From the NCBI RefSeq assembly GCF_029767005.1, contig NZ_JARUQR010000001.1:677028-741027 (forward strand): DNA of 64,000 bases, in the 5' to 3' direction. This DNA comes from Thiomicrorhabdus sp. ZW0627. Lineage in GTDB: Bacteria > Pseudomonadota > Gammaproteobacteria > Thiomicrospirales > Thiomicrospiraceae. Made by a program: the position numbers and the translations under genes. Under the pieces are notes generated by a model that was not told the DNA's origin, did not search any database, and saw nothing but the letters and a program-made list of their open reading frames with translations. Below, piece by piece: positions 19,421-28,049 of this stretch (position 1 is the first letter of the stretch; each line of letters starts with the position of its first letter).

Positions 19421-19834
19421 CTATATGATTTCATTGAATAAGACGCCTGTCAAACCCTCTTTTGTCCGTTCGCCACTTTGTTGCACCGATTCTAGGTAAT
19501 TTTGAATATTATTAATAATCTTCAAAGAACCTTCGGTCGGAAATTGCTTTAAAACTTCATCAGTCTTTCGATCAATTACTTTAACCACTGAAGACCGCGT
19601 ATTTTCATCCACTGAAAAGAGGAGTCCCTGACCAAGATGCAGTAATTTTTCATTCAATTTCTGAACTTGCTCATTTAACGCTACTGCAGTTTCCTGCTGA
19701 GTTTTCTGGGTTGGAGAGATGACTGATGCATCAGACTGTTGCTTCTTAACCTCTTGGCTTGCAGCCGGCTTAGAATCCGGTTGCAAGCTTTTAAGGTTTT
19801 CCGCAGCAGGTGTTGACATAGAATTAATTTCCAT
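19421..19834 (-). CDS. flaG: FlaG family protein (copy 2)
   Basis: This 137-residue paralog of the neighbouring FlaG shares the same layout. A Gln/Lys/Ser-rich N-terminal half is followed by the FlaG core (LLFSVDENTRSSVVKVIDRK, DEVLKQFPTEGSLKIINNIQ). The start ATG is preceded by GAGGAGAGGCAGG. It lies 35 bases after the first flagellin gene and is likely co-transcribed with it. Having two adjacent flaG genes suggests a local duplication followed by divergence. Function is inferred from the family only. Confidence 0.85.
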   Translation of the reverse strand: MEINSMSTPAAENLKSLQPDSKPAASQEVKKQQSDASVISPTQKTQQETAVALNEQVQKLNEKLLHLGQGLLFSVDENTRSSVVKVIDRKTDEVLKQFPTEGSLKIINNIQNYLESVQQSGERTKEGLTGVLFNEII

Positions 19835-19869
19835 ACCTGCCTCTCCTCACTAAATTACACTAATCGATA

Positions 19870-20820
19870 TTAACGCAATAGTGACAATACGTTCTGACCA
19901 GACTGGTTAGCCTGACTCAACATACTCATACCAGCCTGCTGAAGAACCTGAGTTCTAGCCAAGTTAGCACTTTCTTTCGCGAAGTCAGCGTCAGAAATCT
20001 GAGATCTTGCCGCAGTGATGTTTTCGTTAACGCTGCTTAAGTTAGATACGGTTGATTCTAGACGGTTCTGCAAAGCACCCCACTTAGAACGCATAGTACC
20101 GATGTTTGACAAGGCACCGTCGATCTTCATGATCGCCATAGAAGCACCAGCCTGAGAAGTGATGTTTGCTTTACTGAAAGCAGATTCACGAACAGAGATC
20201 GCAACCTGAGCACCACCAGCAACCTGAGTACTGTAGTGAGTGTAGTAACCAAACATGTTAGCACCACCACCAGAACCAGAGATACCAGTATTGAAGTTAC
20301 CTAGAGAAACATCGATCTTGTTGTCCGCACCAGTCTGCCAACCAGCGTGGATACCAGTAGGGGTAGCTGCTGCTGAAAGAATTGACCCTGAAGTACCAAC
20401 GTTCTGCATAACTTGTACACCGTTGAACTTGGTAGTAACAGCAACACGGTCGATTTCAGACATCAACTGAGTGAATTCTTCCTGCATTTGCCCACGGTTT
20501 TCTGCGCTGTAAGTACCGTTCAATGACTGAACAGATAGCTCACGCATACGCTGAAGCATACCAACAACTTCTTCTGTCGCACCATCCATAGTCTGAACCA
20601 AAGACACACCGTCGTTTGCGTTACGGATCGCCTGATCAGTACCAGAAATCTGTGAAGACATCGAAGTTTTGATTGCTAGACCAGCCGCGTCGTCTGCTGC
20701 TGAGTTGATTCTTTGACCTGAAGTTAAACGCTCCATCGCAGTAGATTGCTCTAAAGCGGTTCTTTCTAGAATTCGGTTTGCGTTTACCGCACCCAAATTC
20801 GTATTGATTACCATTGCCAT
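19870..20820 (-). CDS. fliC: Flagellin (copy 1, downstream)
   Basis: This 316-residue filament protein has the conserved D0/D1 N-terminus (MAMVINTNLGAVNANRILER, LTSGQRINSAADDAAGLAI) and C-terminus (ARSQISDADFAKESANLAR, ending QNVLSLLR). The variable centre is very short (about 145-215), so D2/D3 are almost absent and the surface has few loops. A sigma28 promoter and SD (AGGAG) precede it. It is followed by two flaG genes. The nearby legionaminate cluster and maf gene suggest O-glycosylation of Ser/Thr in the centre. Confidence 0.97.
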   Translation of the reverse strand: MAMVINTNLGAVNANRILERTALEQSTAMERLTSGQRINSAADDAAGLAIKTSMSSQISGTDQAIRNANDGVSLVQTMDGATEEVVGMLQRMRELSVQSLNGTYSAENRGQMQEEFTQLMSEIDRVAVTTKFNGVQVMQNVGTSGSILSAAATPTGIHAGWQTGADNKIDVSLGNFNTGISGSGGGANMFGYYTHYSTQVAGGAQVAISVRESAFSKANITSQAGASMAIMKIDGALSNIGTMRSKWGALQNRLESTVSNLSSVNENITAARSQISDADFAKESANLARTQVLQQAGMSMLSQANQSGQNVLSLLR

Positions 20821-20851
20821 GATACATCTCCTTTTTGAAAAATAGTCAGTC

Positions 20852-20878
20852 TTATCCTGTTTGGATCGCTAACTTTTA
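20852..20878 (-). promoter_or_regulatory. Sigma28 promoter of flagellin copy 1
   Basis: The minus strand reads TAAAAGTT (20878-20871), 11 bases, then CAGGATAA (20859-20852). This is close to TAAAGTTT-N11-GCCGATAA. It ends about 31 bases before the flagellin ATG, a short leader carrying an AAGGAG Shine-Dalgarno sequence. Confidence 0.72.
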
Positions 20879-20933
20879 GTACACCACCAACAAACTGGCA
20901 GGTTCTGTTTGGGTAAATTCCCAAATCTTTTTT

Positions 20934-20958
20934 CCAACAGGCCTGTTAGGCCTGTTGG
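20934..20958. repeat. Perfect 11-bp inverted repeat between the flagellin genes
   Basis: CCAACAGGCCT (20934-20944) and AGGCCTGTTGG (20948-20958) are perfect inverted copies separated by three bases. It sits nine bases after the stop of the upstream flagellin, where a terminator or RNA-stabilising hairpin is expected. On the minus strand the stem is followed by A rather than T residues, so it is not a classic intrinsic terminator. It contains the over-represented CAGGCCTG motif. Confidence 0.6.
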
Positions 20959-20966
20959 TTAATTTC

Positions 20967-21917
20967 TTATTGCAGCAACTGTAATACGTTTTGACCCTGC
21001 TGGTTCGCTTGACTCAACATGCTCATACCAGCCTGCTGAAGTACCTGCGACTTAGCTAGATCAGCTGACTCTTTAGCAAAGTCGGCATCTCTGATCTGCG
21101 ATCTTGCAGAGTTAACGTTTTCATTCACGTTGCTTAAGTTCGATACGGTCGATTCCAAACGGTTTTGCAAAGCACCCCATTTAGATCTCAATGTATTTGT
21201 ATTCGATAGCGCGCCGTCGATTTTCATCAGCATCAAAGAGGCACCTGCTTGAGTACTGATCGTCCCCTTACTGAAGGCCGATTCTCTGATCGAAATCGCT
21301 ACCTGTGCACCACCTGCAATCTGTGTGCTGTAGTGCGTGTAATATCCGAATAAGTTTGCGCCCGCACCAGAACCTGAAATCCCGGTATTGAAGTTAGCGG
21401 TTGAAATTGGAATCTTGTTGTCCGCACCGACCTGCCAACCAGCGTGAACATTCAGTGTTCCTGGAGCGGTGGAAAGGATTGAACCGGAGGTACCTACGTT
21501 CTGCATTACCTGAACGCCATTGAATTTTGTGGTGACGGCGACTCGGTCGATTTCCGTCATCATCTGCTTGACCTCTTCGTTCATCTGCTTACGGTTTTCA
21601 TCACTGTATGTACCGTTAAGAGACTGAACCGACAGTTCACGCATACGTTGCAACATGCTTACAACTTCTTCTGCCGCACCGTCAAGTGTTTGGACCAATG
21701 ACATACCGTCATTCGCGTTTCGAATCGCCATATCCGTACCACGGATCTGAGAAGTCATACCTTCCGCTACGGCCATACCGGCTGCATCGTCAGCCGCTTT
21801 ATTGATTCTTAGACCTGAAGTCAAACGCTCCATTGCTGTAGTCTGATTGCTTGCAGTTTGATCCAACAAACGTACCGCATTCATTGATCCCATGTTTGTG
21901 TTAATTACCATTGCCAT
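20967..21917 (-). CDS. fliC: Flagellin (copy 2, upstream)
   Basis: The ATG at 21917 is chosen. It has GGGAG eight bases upstream, and it starts MAMVINTNMGSMNAVRLLDQ, aligned with the other flagellin. The frame is open further upstream, but that stretch holds the promoter. The product is 316 residues, exactly the length of copy 1 and closely similar throughout, including the short central region. Differences concentrate at residues 10-60 and near the centre (about 150-185). It has its own sigma28-like promoter, so the two flagellins can be expressed separately. Confidence 0.96.
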   Translation of the reverse strand: MAMVINTNMGSMNAVRLLDQTASNQTTAMERLTSGLRINKAADDAAGMAVAEGMTSQIRGTDMAIRNANDGMSLVQTLDGAAEEVVSMLQRMRELSVQSLNGTYSDENRKQMNEEVKQMMTEIDRVAVTTKFNGVQVMQNVGTSGSILSTAPGTLNVHAGWQVGADNKIPISTANFNTGISGSGAGANLFGYYTHYSTQIAGGAQVAISIRESAFSKGTISTQAGASLMLMKIDGALSNTNTLRSKWGALQNRLESTVSNLSNVNENVNSARSQIRDADFAKESADLAKSQVLQQAGMSMLSQANQQGQNVLQLLQ

Positions 21918-22003
21918 GATAAGTTCTCCCTTGCTATCTTCTTGTGTTTTAACTTGTGTTTTTATTTTTAATTTCGAGGCAATGTTTCTTGCCTTCAACC
22001 TAT

Positions 22004-22029
22004 TTAACGGCACCCCCATTTTTTCTTTA
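22004..22029 (-). promoter_or_regulatory. Probable sigma28 promoter of flagellin copy 2
   Basis: The minus strand has TAAA (22029-22026), 14 bases, then GCCGTTAA (22011-22004), seven of eight -10 bases matching GCCGATAA. Spacing is one base shorter than the textbook value, but the same spacing occurs at the flgM promoter in this window. The leader to the ATG at 21917 is about 80 bases. Confidence 0.6.
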
Positions 22030-22486
22030 GCCAAGAAAATGTTTTTTTTTGAAAAAAATTGCTTACCGATCTCTTCTAAAAACGAAAAAAACTCTACACC
22101 CCTTAAAATACGGGGCCTTCAGACAAGACATACGCTCCCAAAAAAGCGATAAAATTTTTTCCGTAATTGTATGAAATAACGACAAATTCACGGCCTTTCC
22201 AAAGGAAAACTCTACGCTCTATAGACAGATGGAAACCAAATGTAAGGTTCCACAGGCAATCACACAGGGATTTAGGAATTAAATATTAGAAAGCGAAATG
22301 GAAACTGGGCGGAATGTGAAACCATTCAAATGCGGTTTCAGAAGAGTTATCCAGCTTTGATTGGGTTCTTTACAAAGAGAGGAGATCGTCAAACGGAAAT
22401 AAGCGTTTGGGAAAGAGGATGAAATCCCCTGGTTGACGGCTCAAAAACTCCGACAACCAAGTAATTCATTTTGAGACTCGTCACGC
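22030..22486. other. Long intergenic region between maf and flagellin copy 2
   Basis: No convincing gene is seen in these 457 bases. The part near 22387-22458 is rich in inverted repeats: CAAACG/CGTTTG (22390-22409), CGTCAA/TTGACG (22387-22438), and GGTTG-A-CGG paired with CCG-A-CAACC (22431-22458). The last two are mutually exclusive. No T-run follows on either strand. It could be the maf 3' end, a flagellin upstream control region or a small RNA. Confidence 0.4.
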
Positions 22487-24940
22487 CTAACCGGCAGTTA
22501 ACAATTGGATCATGTGCTGAACTTGCGGATTGTTCGGTTCTAACTCTTGGGCTTGCTGCAAAGCGGAAATCGCCTCGTCCTTCCGGCCGATTTTCAAAGC
22601 AAGTTCGGCTAACTTCAACAAAGCGGAGAAATGTTCCGGGTACTCTTTTACAAATGTTTTCAAAACCTCGTAGGCAAAATCGTTCTGGCCGAGAAGTGAC
22701 AAATAATCAGCATAAGGCAACATATACTCCAGCGAAAACTCGCAAAGCTTTTCAAGAAAGATCAAAACCTTCTCATGCTGTTCGGCTTTCATGGCGAAGT
22801 TCAGCAAACGCTTCAAACTGAACAGTCTGAAAGGTTTGAAGTTGATCTGTTCATAGGCATTTTGAGCGGTGGTCACATCCGCTTGCAAATCCGCCACCAT
22901 GCCTTCAACCAAAAATGCCAACTGCTTTCCTTCAAAACTTTCAACCTGCGTCAGTTGCTGTGCAATCTCATTCAGCGATTTCAAATCATGTTTCTCATAA
23001 GCACTTAAAGCCTTGCCGTGTAACTCAACCGGCGAAACACTTCGCTCTTTAAGAAGTTTGGCTTGAACCGTGTCTTTTTGACTGATATTCTTTTCAAAAA
23101 TTGCAGCGGCTTCTTCCAACGCCAGATGATCAGCCTCGGTTAAAGCGACGTCAGAATGATATTTCTTCCAAACCAAATAACGTCCGGTTTCAAATTGTTT
23201 TTTCCAAATCGGCAGCAAATCGGCCGGATGGGAATCCGGAACATATTCGAGCATTCGATTCTTAAGCACATCAATAGACTTATCGAGCTGTTTTATAAAT
23301 TCTTCACAGGTTTGTTTCATCCCTTTGAAGTAGGCGTTCAGAGTCAGCTGAATCTCCTCTTCAGACATCTTCGAATCGTCTTCGACCGGTCGGAATGCCT
23401 CTCTGAAAGAGTCTATGCCGTAGTGATAAAGCACTTCCCCCATCTCGCCAAGTTTCTTGTCTAACTTATTTTTAGATTTGGCCAAACGAGCCGTATCGGA
23501 AGCATCCTCTTGATACTTTGCAACCTGCTTGATCCCCTCCTCGGACAGTTTGATCGCATCGCGAAGCTGTTGGCGCTCTTTCTGCAAAACTTTCAAAGAC
23601 GTTTTCTGATGATTCAATAGCGCTTTCAAATCCACATCCAAGACAGAGTTGATTTCATCCATTAATACTTTCTTAGGTGCTTGCTCTTCAAGCTGTACCG
23701 TCTCTTTGTCACGGTATTCGACACCTTCCACTTTGGCTGCATAAGGACTCAAGTTATAAACTCGGCAATCCGGCGCATAGGTTTCATAACCTTTTACTAA
23801 AAAGGCCAGAGAGCCGACACCGTTGGCAAACGGTTGATCGGTCTCTGCCATTTCCCCTGAATAGGTTTCGACGGTAGTCAGGTTCTTGACGCCGAGCTTA
23901 CCAATCTCGCTTTCGGCACTGCCCGAAGCGTGGGTTTTGCCTTGATAGAAACACAAATCCACACCGGTCAGATAGACGTTTTTCGCCCCCATAAAAACCG
24001 CTTGATGAAGCGCACTGTGAATAACTGTCGGCCCGGGAGAGCTGGAATTTTCTTCGTTCACCCAAGGCAATGAGTCCCCGAAATAAACGCTGTTATGCGC
24101 CCACTGGTTCAACAGTTTCGGATTGATATGATGGCAGTTCAAAAGAACAGTGTCCGATTCAAAAAGAAACATCTGCTTCGAATTATCGAAGCTAAGGTCA
24201 TGAGGATCCACAGAAACCAGAAAGTCTGGTTTGATTCCCTCTTTCAACAAGCGCGCCGAAATTCGTGCAGCAGCAAAAATAACGAGTTTGCCACTATTCT
24301 CCTTGATCCAATCGATGGCACTGTCCAAAGACGGTCCACCACCGACCAACAACACTTCCCTGTCCTTCAACATACCCTGCAGCAATTTAACCGGCTTGAT
24401 ATTACGGTGCAGATTCAACAACTGGGCATCCACAAACGAGCGGGTGACGCTGGTGACGTTTTCTGCGAACAGCAGCTTTCGGTATTCATCTTCAATATGA
24501 GTCCAAAGCTGACCATAGGGCTCATCGTACTTGGCATCGATCGCCGCAATGGATTTAATCAATGCCGTTTTACCGGATGCCATATATTCCACTTCGGATT
24601 GACTCAAGACTCCCAAAGGAAAATCGGCGGGATAACATTCTATCCAATCAGGAAGATCGCTGAAATCCGTCTCTTTGGACAAACTCGCATAGTCAATGAA
24701 TATGAACTTACGGCCTTTACGCTCCCCTTTGAAGTGTTCTGCCAAATAAAAGGGCAACAAACCTGAGTCGGTTCCGCCAATGACATAAAGGGTATTTTCA
24801 TGATGAAAGGTTTCTTTGAAATAGCGTCCAAAAATGGTTGCCGACGAAGCTTTTTCAAATAGGTTTCCATTCGCGGTCGGGTAATATTTTTCCCCAAAAG
24901 CGTTTTCCCGTGGTGCTCCAACTTCGTACTCAAAATCCAT
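22487..24940 (-). CDS. maf: Maf-type motility accessory factor, flagellin glycosyltransferase
   Basis: This protein of about 817 residues carries the Maf/DUF115 (MptE-like) domain at about 170-430. It includes the signature REVLLVGGGPSLDSAIDWIK, DFLVSVDPHD and GPTVIHSALHQAVFMGAKNVYLTGVD. A long helical middle and a TPR-like C-terminus (about 745-817) follow. Maf proteins transfer pseudaminic or legionaminic acid from the CMP-sugar to flagellin Ser/Thr. Its place between the flagellins and the legionaminate genes fits exactly. ATG at 24940 is preferred over the upstream TTG. Confidence 0.88.
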   Translation of the reverse strand: MDFEYEVGAPRENAFGEKYYPTANGNLFEKASSATIFGRYFKETFHHENTLYVIGGTDSGLLPFYLAEHFKGERKGRKFIFIDYASLSKETDFSDLPDWIECYPADFPLGVLSQSEVEYMASGKTALIKSIAAIDAKYDEPYGQLWTHIEDEYRKLLFAENVTSVTRSFVDAQLLNLHRNIKPVKLLQGMLKDREVLLVGGGPSLDSAIDWIKENSGKLVIFAAARISARLLKEGIKPDFLVSVDPHDLSFDNSKQMFLFESDTVLLNCHHINPKLLNQWAHNSVYFGDSLPWVNEENSSSPGPTVIHSALHQAVFMGAKNVYLTGVDLCFYQGKTHASGSAESEIGKLGVKNLTTVETYSGEMAETDQPFANGVGSLAFLVKGYETYAPDCRVYNLSPYAAKVEGVEYRDKETVQLEEQAPKKVLMDEINSVLDVDLKALLNHQKTSLKVLQKERQQLRDAIKLSEEGIKQVAKYQEDASDTARLAKSKNKLDKKLGEMGEVLYHYGIDSFREAFRPVEDDSKMSEEEIQLTLNAYFKGMKQTCEEFIKQLDKSIDVLKNRMLEYVPDSHPADLLPIWKKQFETGRYLVWKKYHSDVALTEADHLALEEAAAIFEKNISQKDTVQAKLLKERSVSPVELHGKALSAYEKHDLKSLNEIAQQLTQVESFEGKQLAFLVEGMVADLQADVTTAQNAYEQINFKPFRLFSLKRLLNFAMKAEQHEKVLIFLEKLCEFSLEYMLPYADYLSLLGQNDFAYEVLKTFVKEYPEHFSALLKLAELALKIGRKDEAISALQQAQELEPNNPQVQHMIQLLTAG

Positions 24941-25034
24941 TCTCAACTATTCCCAATTCAATATTCTTCAATTTCTTATAAACACAAAACATTCATGCCA
25001 CGCCGCCAGTAAAACAATTCAGCATTTAAACCAA

Positions 25035-25760
25035 TCAGTTCGACAGCATTTTCAAATAGGCCTCGACCTTGAAAACGTCCACGAGTTCATCAACGTCCAT
25101 CCCGGCGATCGGACTCATTTCAAACAACTCCGTTTCATTCTCAATCACAAACGCCCGTTGCTCCCTGAACCAATCTGGCTTAATCAGATAAAAGGCGCCA
25201 TTGATCGTGAAATAGTTATCGTCGTAATCCTGTCTTCTGTAGGTTTTTTCGGATGGTTTGGCCAAATAATTCCATTCGCCCTGTTCGTTGCGATACATAC
25301 TTTTGTATGGATGCTCAACCATCTTATGTACACTGACCATGGAATCTGCACCCGAATCAACAAACTCCTGAACGGCTCGATTGATGTCGTCAGCGGAGCG
25401 CAACGGCGATGTCGGCTGCAATAGCACAACAATATCAGGATATTCGCCCACTTGCTCCAACCAATTCAGCACGTCCAATACCACATCGGCAGTATTGGCG
25501 CTGTCCGTCCCCAGTGAATGTGGTCGTCGGTAACGGGTGTCGATACCGTGCAATTGGGCGAAGTGCAAAATTTCGTCGTCTTCGGTAGAGATCATGATCT
25601 GATCCAACACGCCGCTCTCCCTGGCCGCTTCAAACGTATATTGCAGCAAAGGTTTCGCCATAATAGGAAACAGATTCTTTTTGGGAATCCCTTTCGAGCC
25701 GCCGCGAGCCGGAATCAACCCCAAAACACGTTTACCATTGATTTTTTTCTGTTCCATCAT
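25035..25760 (-). CDS. legF: CMP-N,N'-diacetyllegionaminate synthase (NeuA family)
   Basis: This 241-residue cytidylyltransferase has the nucleotide-binding start LGLIPARGGSKGIPKKNL, the core VLLQPTSPLRSADDINRAV, and the metal-binding end IAGMDVDELVDVFKVE. It joins CMP to the nonulosonic acid and so makes the Maf donor. It is the last biosynthetic gene in transcription order, 24 bases after ptmE. NeuA, PseF and LegF are close relatives. The choice of LegF rests on the flanking LegG and PtmE genes, which mark the legionaminate route. Confidence 0.87.
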   Translation of the reverse strand: MMEQKKINGKRVLGLIPARGGSKGIPKKNLFPIMAKPLLQYTFEAARESGVLDQIMISTEDDEILHFAQLHGIDTRYRRPHSLGTDSANTADVVLDVLNWLEQVGEYPDIVVLLQPTSPLRSADDINRAVQEFVDSGADSMVSVHKMVEHPYKSMYRNEQGEWNYLAKPSEKTYRRQDYDDNYFTINGAFYLIKPDWFREQRAFVIENETELFEMSPIAGMDVDELVDVFKVEAYLKMLSN

Positions 25761-25784
25761 TTACTTCTGAACCTATTATTTAAC

Positions 25785-26855
25785 CTATTTCTGATTTTTT
25801 CTTTTCTGGAAATGAATTTCGTAATCCGCCTGCGCCTGTTCGAAATCAGGCATCTGGCCGATATCCATCCAGTACTCGGTAATCGGGAATCCGCCGACAT
25901 TGCCTTTTTCCGACAAGACCTCTTCAATCAGAGTAGGCATGTCGTAAAACGCCTGTTCAGGAACCTTTTCCATGGCTTCGGGCGACAGAGCGTAAATGCC
26001 GGCGTTGACGAAATACCGATAAATCGGTTTTTCTACCAATTGCTTGACGCGCGTGCCTTCAATATCCACCACTCCATACGGTACCTGTTGCGCATACTCT
26101 CGGACACAGGCTGTGGTGATATTATTGTGTTCGGTATGAAAATCCAACAAGGCGGTCAAATCCACTTTAGTCAGGAGGTCACCGTTCATGACCACAAAAG
26201 GCAAATCCGGCTTTTCAGGAAGCAGGCTCAAGGCACCAGCCGTCCCCATGCGCTCGTCCTCTTCAACGTATTCGATGTTCACACCCCACTGGCTGCCGTC
26301 ACCGAAATAACTGCGGATCTGCTCACCCAGATAATTGATACAGAAATAAAAATTCACAAAACCTTGTTCGGCAATATGAGTGACGATGGTTTCCAGTATC
26401 GGACGATCTCCAACTCGTAACATTGGTTTAGGAACACTTTCCGTCAACGGACGTAAACGTGTACCCAAACCACCCAACATAAGAACAATCGGGTTCAGGC
26501 GTTTGGCCACCTCTTTCTTGTCGTAATACAAGCCGACAATCTTCTTGTCCGCATCCACGATAGGCAAGTGACGAATCGACTTTTCCAGCATCTTACGTTT
26601 CCAGGCGGTCTCGGTCTGACTTTGCAATCCGACAGTCGGACTCGAATTCATCGCAGAGGTAACACAACCGTCCAAACCTTCTCCCCTTAAAAGTGCACGG
26701 CGTACGTCTCCATCGGTCAAGGTCCCCAGCAGAACGTCATCCGCATCCACAACCAATACGATCTGCAGGGCTTCACGGTCAAGAACCGTCAAAGCTTCCT
26801 TGATCGTCGCCGTTTCGTCCACGGCAATACGTCGCCACTCAAAAAGATTCATCAC
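25785..26855 (-). CDS. ptmE: CBS-domain sugar-phosphate nucleotidyltransferase (PtmE-like)
   Basis: This 356-residue protein has two N-terminal CBS repeats (about 1-120). A nucleotidyltransferase domain follows, with the motif LMLGGLGTRLRPLTES and EKPIYRYFVNAGIYAL. In Campylobacter, PtmE has this layout and makes GDP-glucosamine for the GDP-linked legionaminic acid route. Presence here suggests the pathway uses GDP-sugars rather than UDP-sugars; this is inference from the family. It overlaps no neighbour and lies six bases after legG. Confidence 0.85.
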   Translation of the reverse strand: MMNLFEWRRIAVDETATIKEALTVLDREALQIVLVVDADDVLLGTLTDGDVRRALLRGEGLDGCVTSAMNSSPTVGLQSQTETAWKRKMLEKSIRHLPIVDADKKIVGLYYDKKEVAKRLNPIVLMLGGLGTRLRPLTESVPKPMLRVGDRPILETIVTHIAEQGFVNFYFCINYLGEQIRSYFGDGSQWGVNIEYVEEDERMGTAGALSLLPEKPDLPFVVMNGDLLTKVDLTALLDFHTEHNNITTACVREYAQQVPYGVVDIEGTRVKQLVEKPIYRYFVNAGIYALSPEAMEKVPEQAFYDMPTLIEEVLSEKGNVGGFPITEYWMDIGQMPDFEQAQADYEIHFQKRKNQK

Positions 26856-26861
26856 TTTCTC

Positions 26862-28049
26862 CTAATCACTTAAAGGCGGTATAAGGGGTAAATCATAAAA
26901 CGGTTTTCCGGCCAAATGACTGACAGAAAAATGTACAAGTCTATCGCAAATCAACTTGGCACTCTCACCCTGACCGTAAACACTGGTTTTTTTATCGGCA
27001 ACTTGCTTATGTTCCGGACTCAATGCCTTGTGCAAAGCCTGTTCAATCGAATAAGCGGATTCATCGCAATCGATGACCGAAGGCGATCGCAATCTTCCTT
27101 TTTGCCGGGTACCGATATTGACCGTCGGTACACCCACTGCCGGTGCCTCGATAATTCCGCTTGAAGAGTTTCCAACTACGGCATCGGCCAATTTCATCAA
27201 ACTTAAATATCGCAATGAGCCTAAAGAAGTCACAAAATGCGCATTCAAAGGAGTCAATCTCACCCAGTTTTGAATGAAATCGTTCAAATGACGGCCTTCT
27301 GCATCGGCGTTCGCTCCTGTCCAGATGACAGTCGCCTCTTCGAAATGTTCCAATGCCAGACACAAGTTCTCCAAGGCCTGAACCCCCTGGGTATTTCCCC
27401 AAGTAACCGGATGATAAGTCACCAAAAATACAGGGGCATCCAGTTTCAGCTTCAAATCACCCTCCAAAGCCTCCCTGGAGAGAAAATCCATCTTATGAAT
27501 CACGTCCAGTCCCGGCGCACCGACATTGAAAACCGTGTCCGGACGCTCGCCCATCTGTATCACTCTTTTCCGGTAAGATTCCGCCGCAGTGAAATGCAGA
27601 CTCGCCATTTTCGTAATGGCGTGGCGAATCGCTTCGTCGACCGCACCTTCAGTCACCTCTCCACCGTGAATATGGGCAATCGGAATATTCATCAACAACG
27701 CAGCCTGAGCCGCCGCCAGAATTTCATAGCGATCACCGAGTACAAGAACGACGTCCGGCTTCAAAGACTGATAGGCATGGCCAAATCCACTGACACCTCG
27801 CGCGACCGATTCGACAACGGCAAGCTGACTGTCTTCGGCGGTGTCTTCTAGCATTTCAACCCGCTGGTCAACCTGAAAGCCATCCGCCAAAATCTGATTA
27901 ACCGTCATGCCGTGCTTTTCGGACAGGTGTGCAGCGCAGGCAATGACCTGTAACTGCAATGCCGGTTCCAGTTGAATTCGAGCCATGATTCCTGACAAGA
28001 GTCCATATTCTGCCCGGGTTCCAGTCACAACACAGATCTTCTTAACCAT
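26862..28049 (-). CDS. legG: GDP/UDP-N,N'-diacetylbacillosamine 2-epimerase (hydrolysing)
   Basis: The start ATG at 28049 gives MVKKICVVTGTRAEYGLLS, the canonical NeuC/LegG N-terminus, with GGGAG nine bases upstream; the frame is open 45 bases further. The product of about 395 residues has the GT-B epimerase fold with VLVLGDRYEILAAA, HIHGGEVTEGAVDEAIRH and a C-terminal NSSSGIIEAPAVGVPTVNIG nucleotide-binding motif. It removes the nucleotide and epimerises C2 to give 2,4-diacetamido-trideoxymannose. The start overlaps the legI stop by eight bases, indicating coupling. Confidence 0.92.
   Translation of the reverse strand: MVKKICVVTGTRAEYGLLSGIMARIQLEPALQLQVIACAAHLSEKHGMTVNQILADGFQVDQRVEMLEDTAEDSQLAVVESVARGVSGFGHAYQSLKPDVVLVLGDRYEILAAAQAALLMNIPIAHIHGGEVTEGAVDEAIRHAITKMASLHFTAAESYRKRVIQMGERPDTVFNVGAPGLDVIHKMDFLSREALEGDLKLKLDAPVFLVTYHPVTWGNTQGVQALENLCLALEHFEEATVIWTGANADAEGRHLNDFIQNWVRLTPLNAHFVTSLGSLRYLSLMKLADAVVGNSSSGIIEAPAVGVPTVNIGTRQKGRLRSPSVIDCDESAYSIEQALHKALSPEHKQVADKKTSVYGQGESAKLICDRLVHFSVSHLAGKPFYDLPLIPPLSD

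Noticed and set aside
21918-22034. 39-residue N-terminal extension of flagellin copy 2
   Set aside because: The stretch holds the SD and the promoter, and the other flagellin starts at the aligned methionine.
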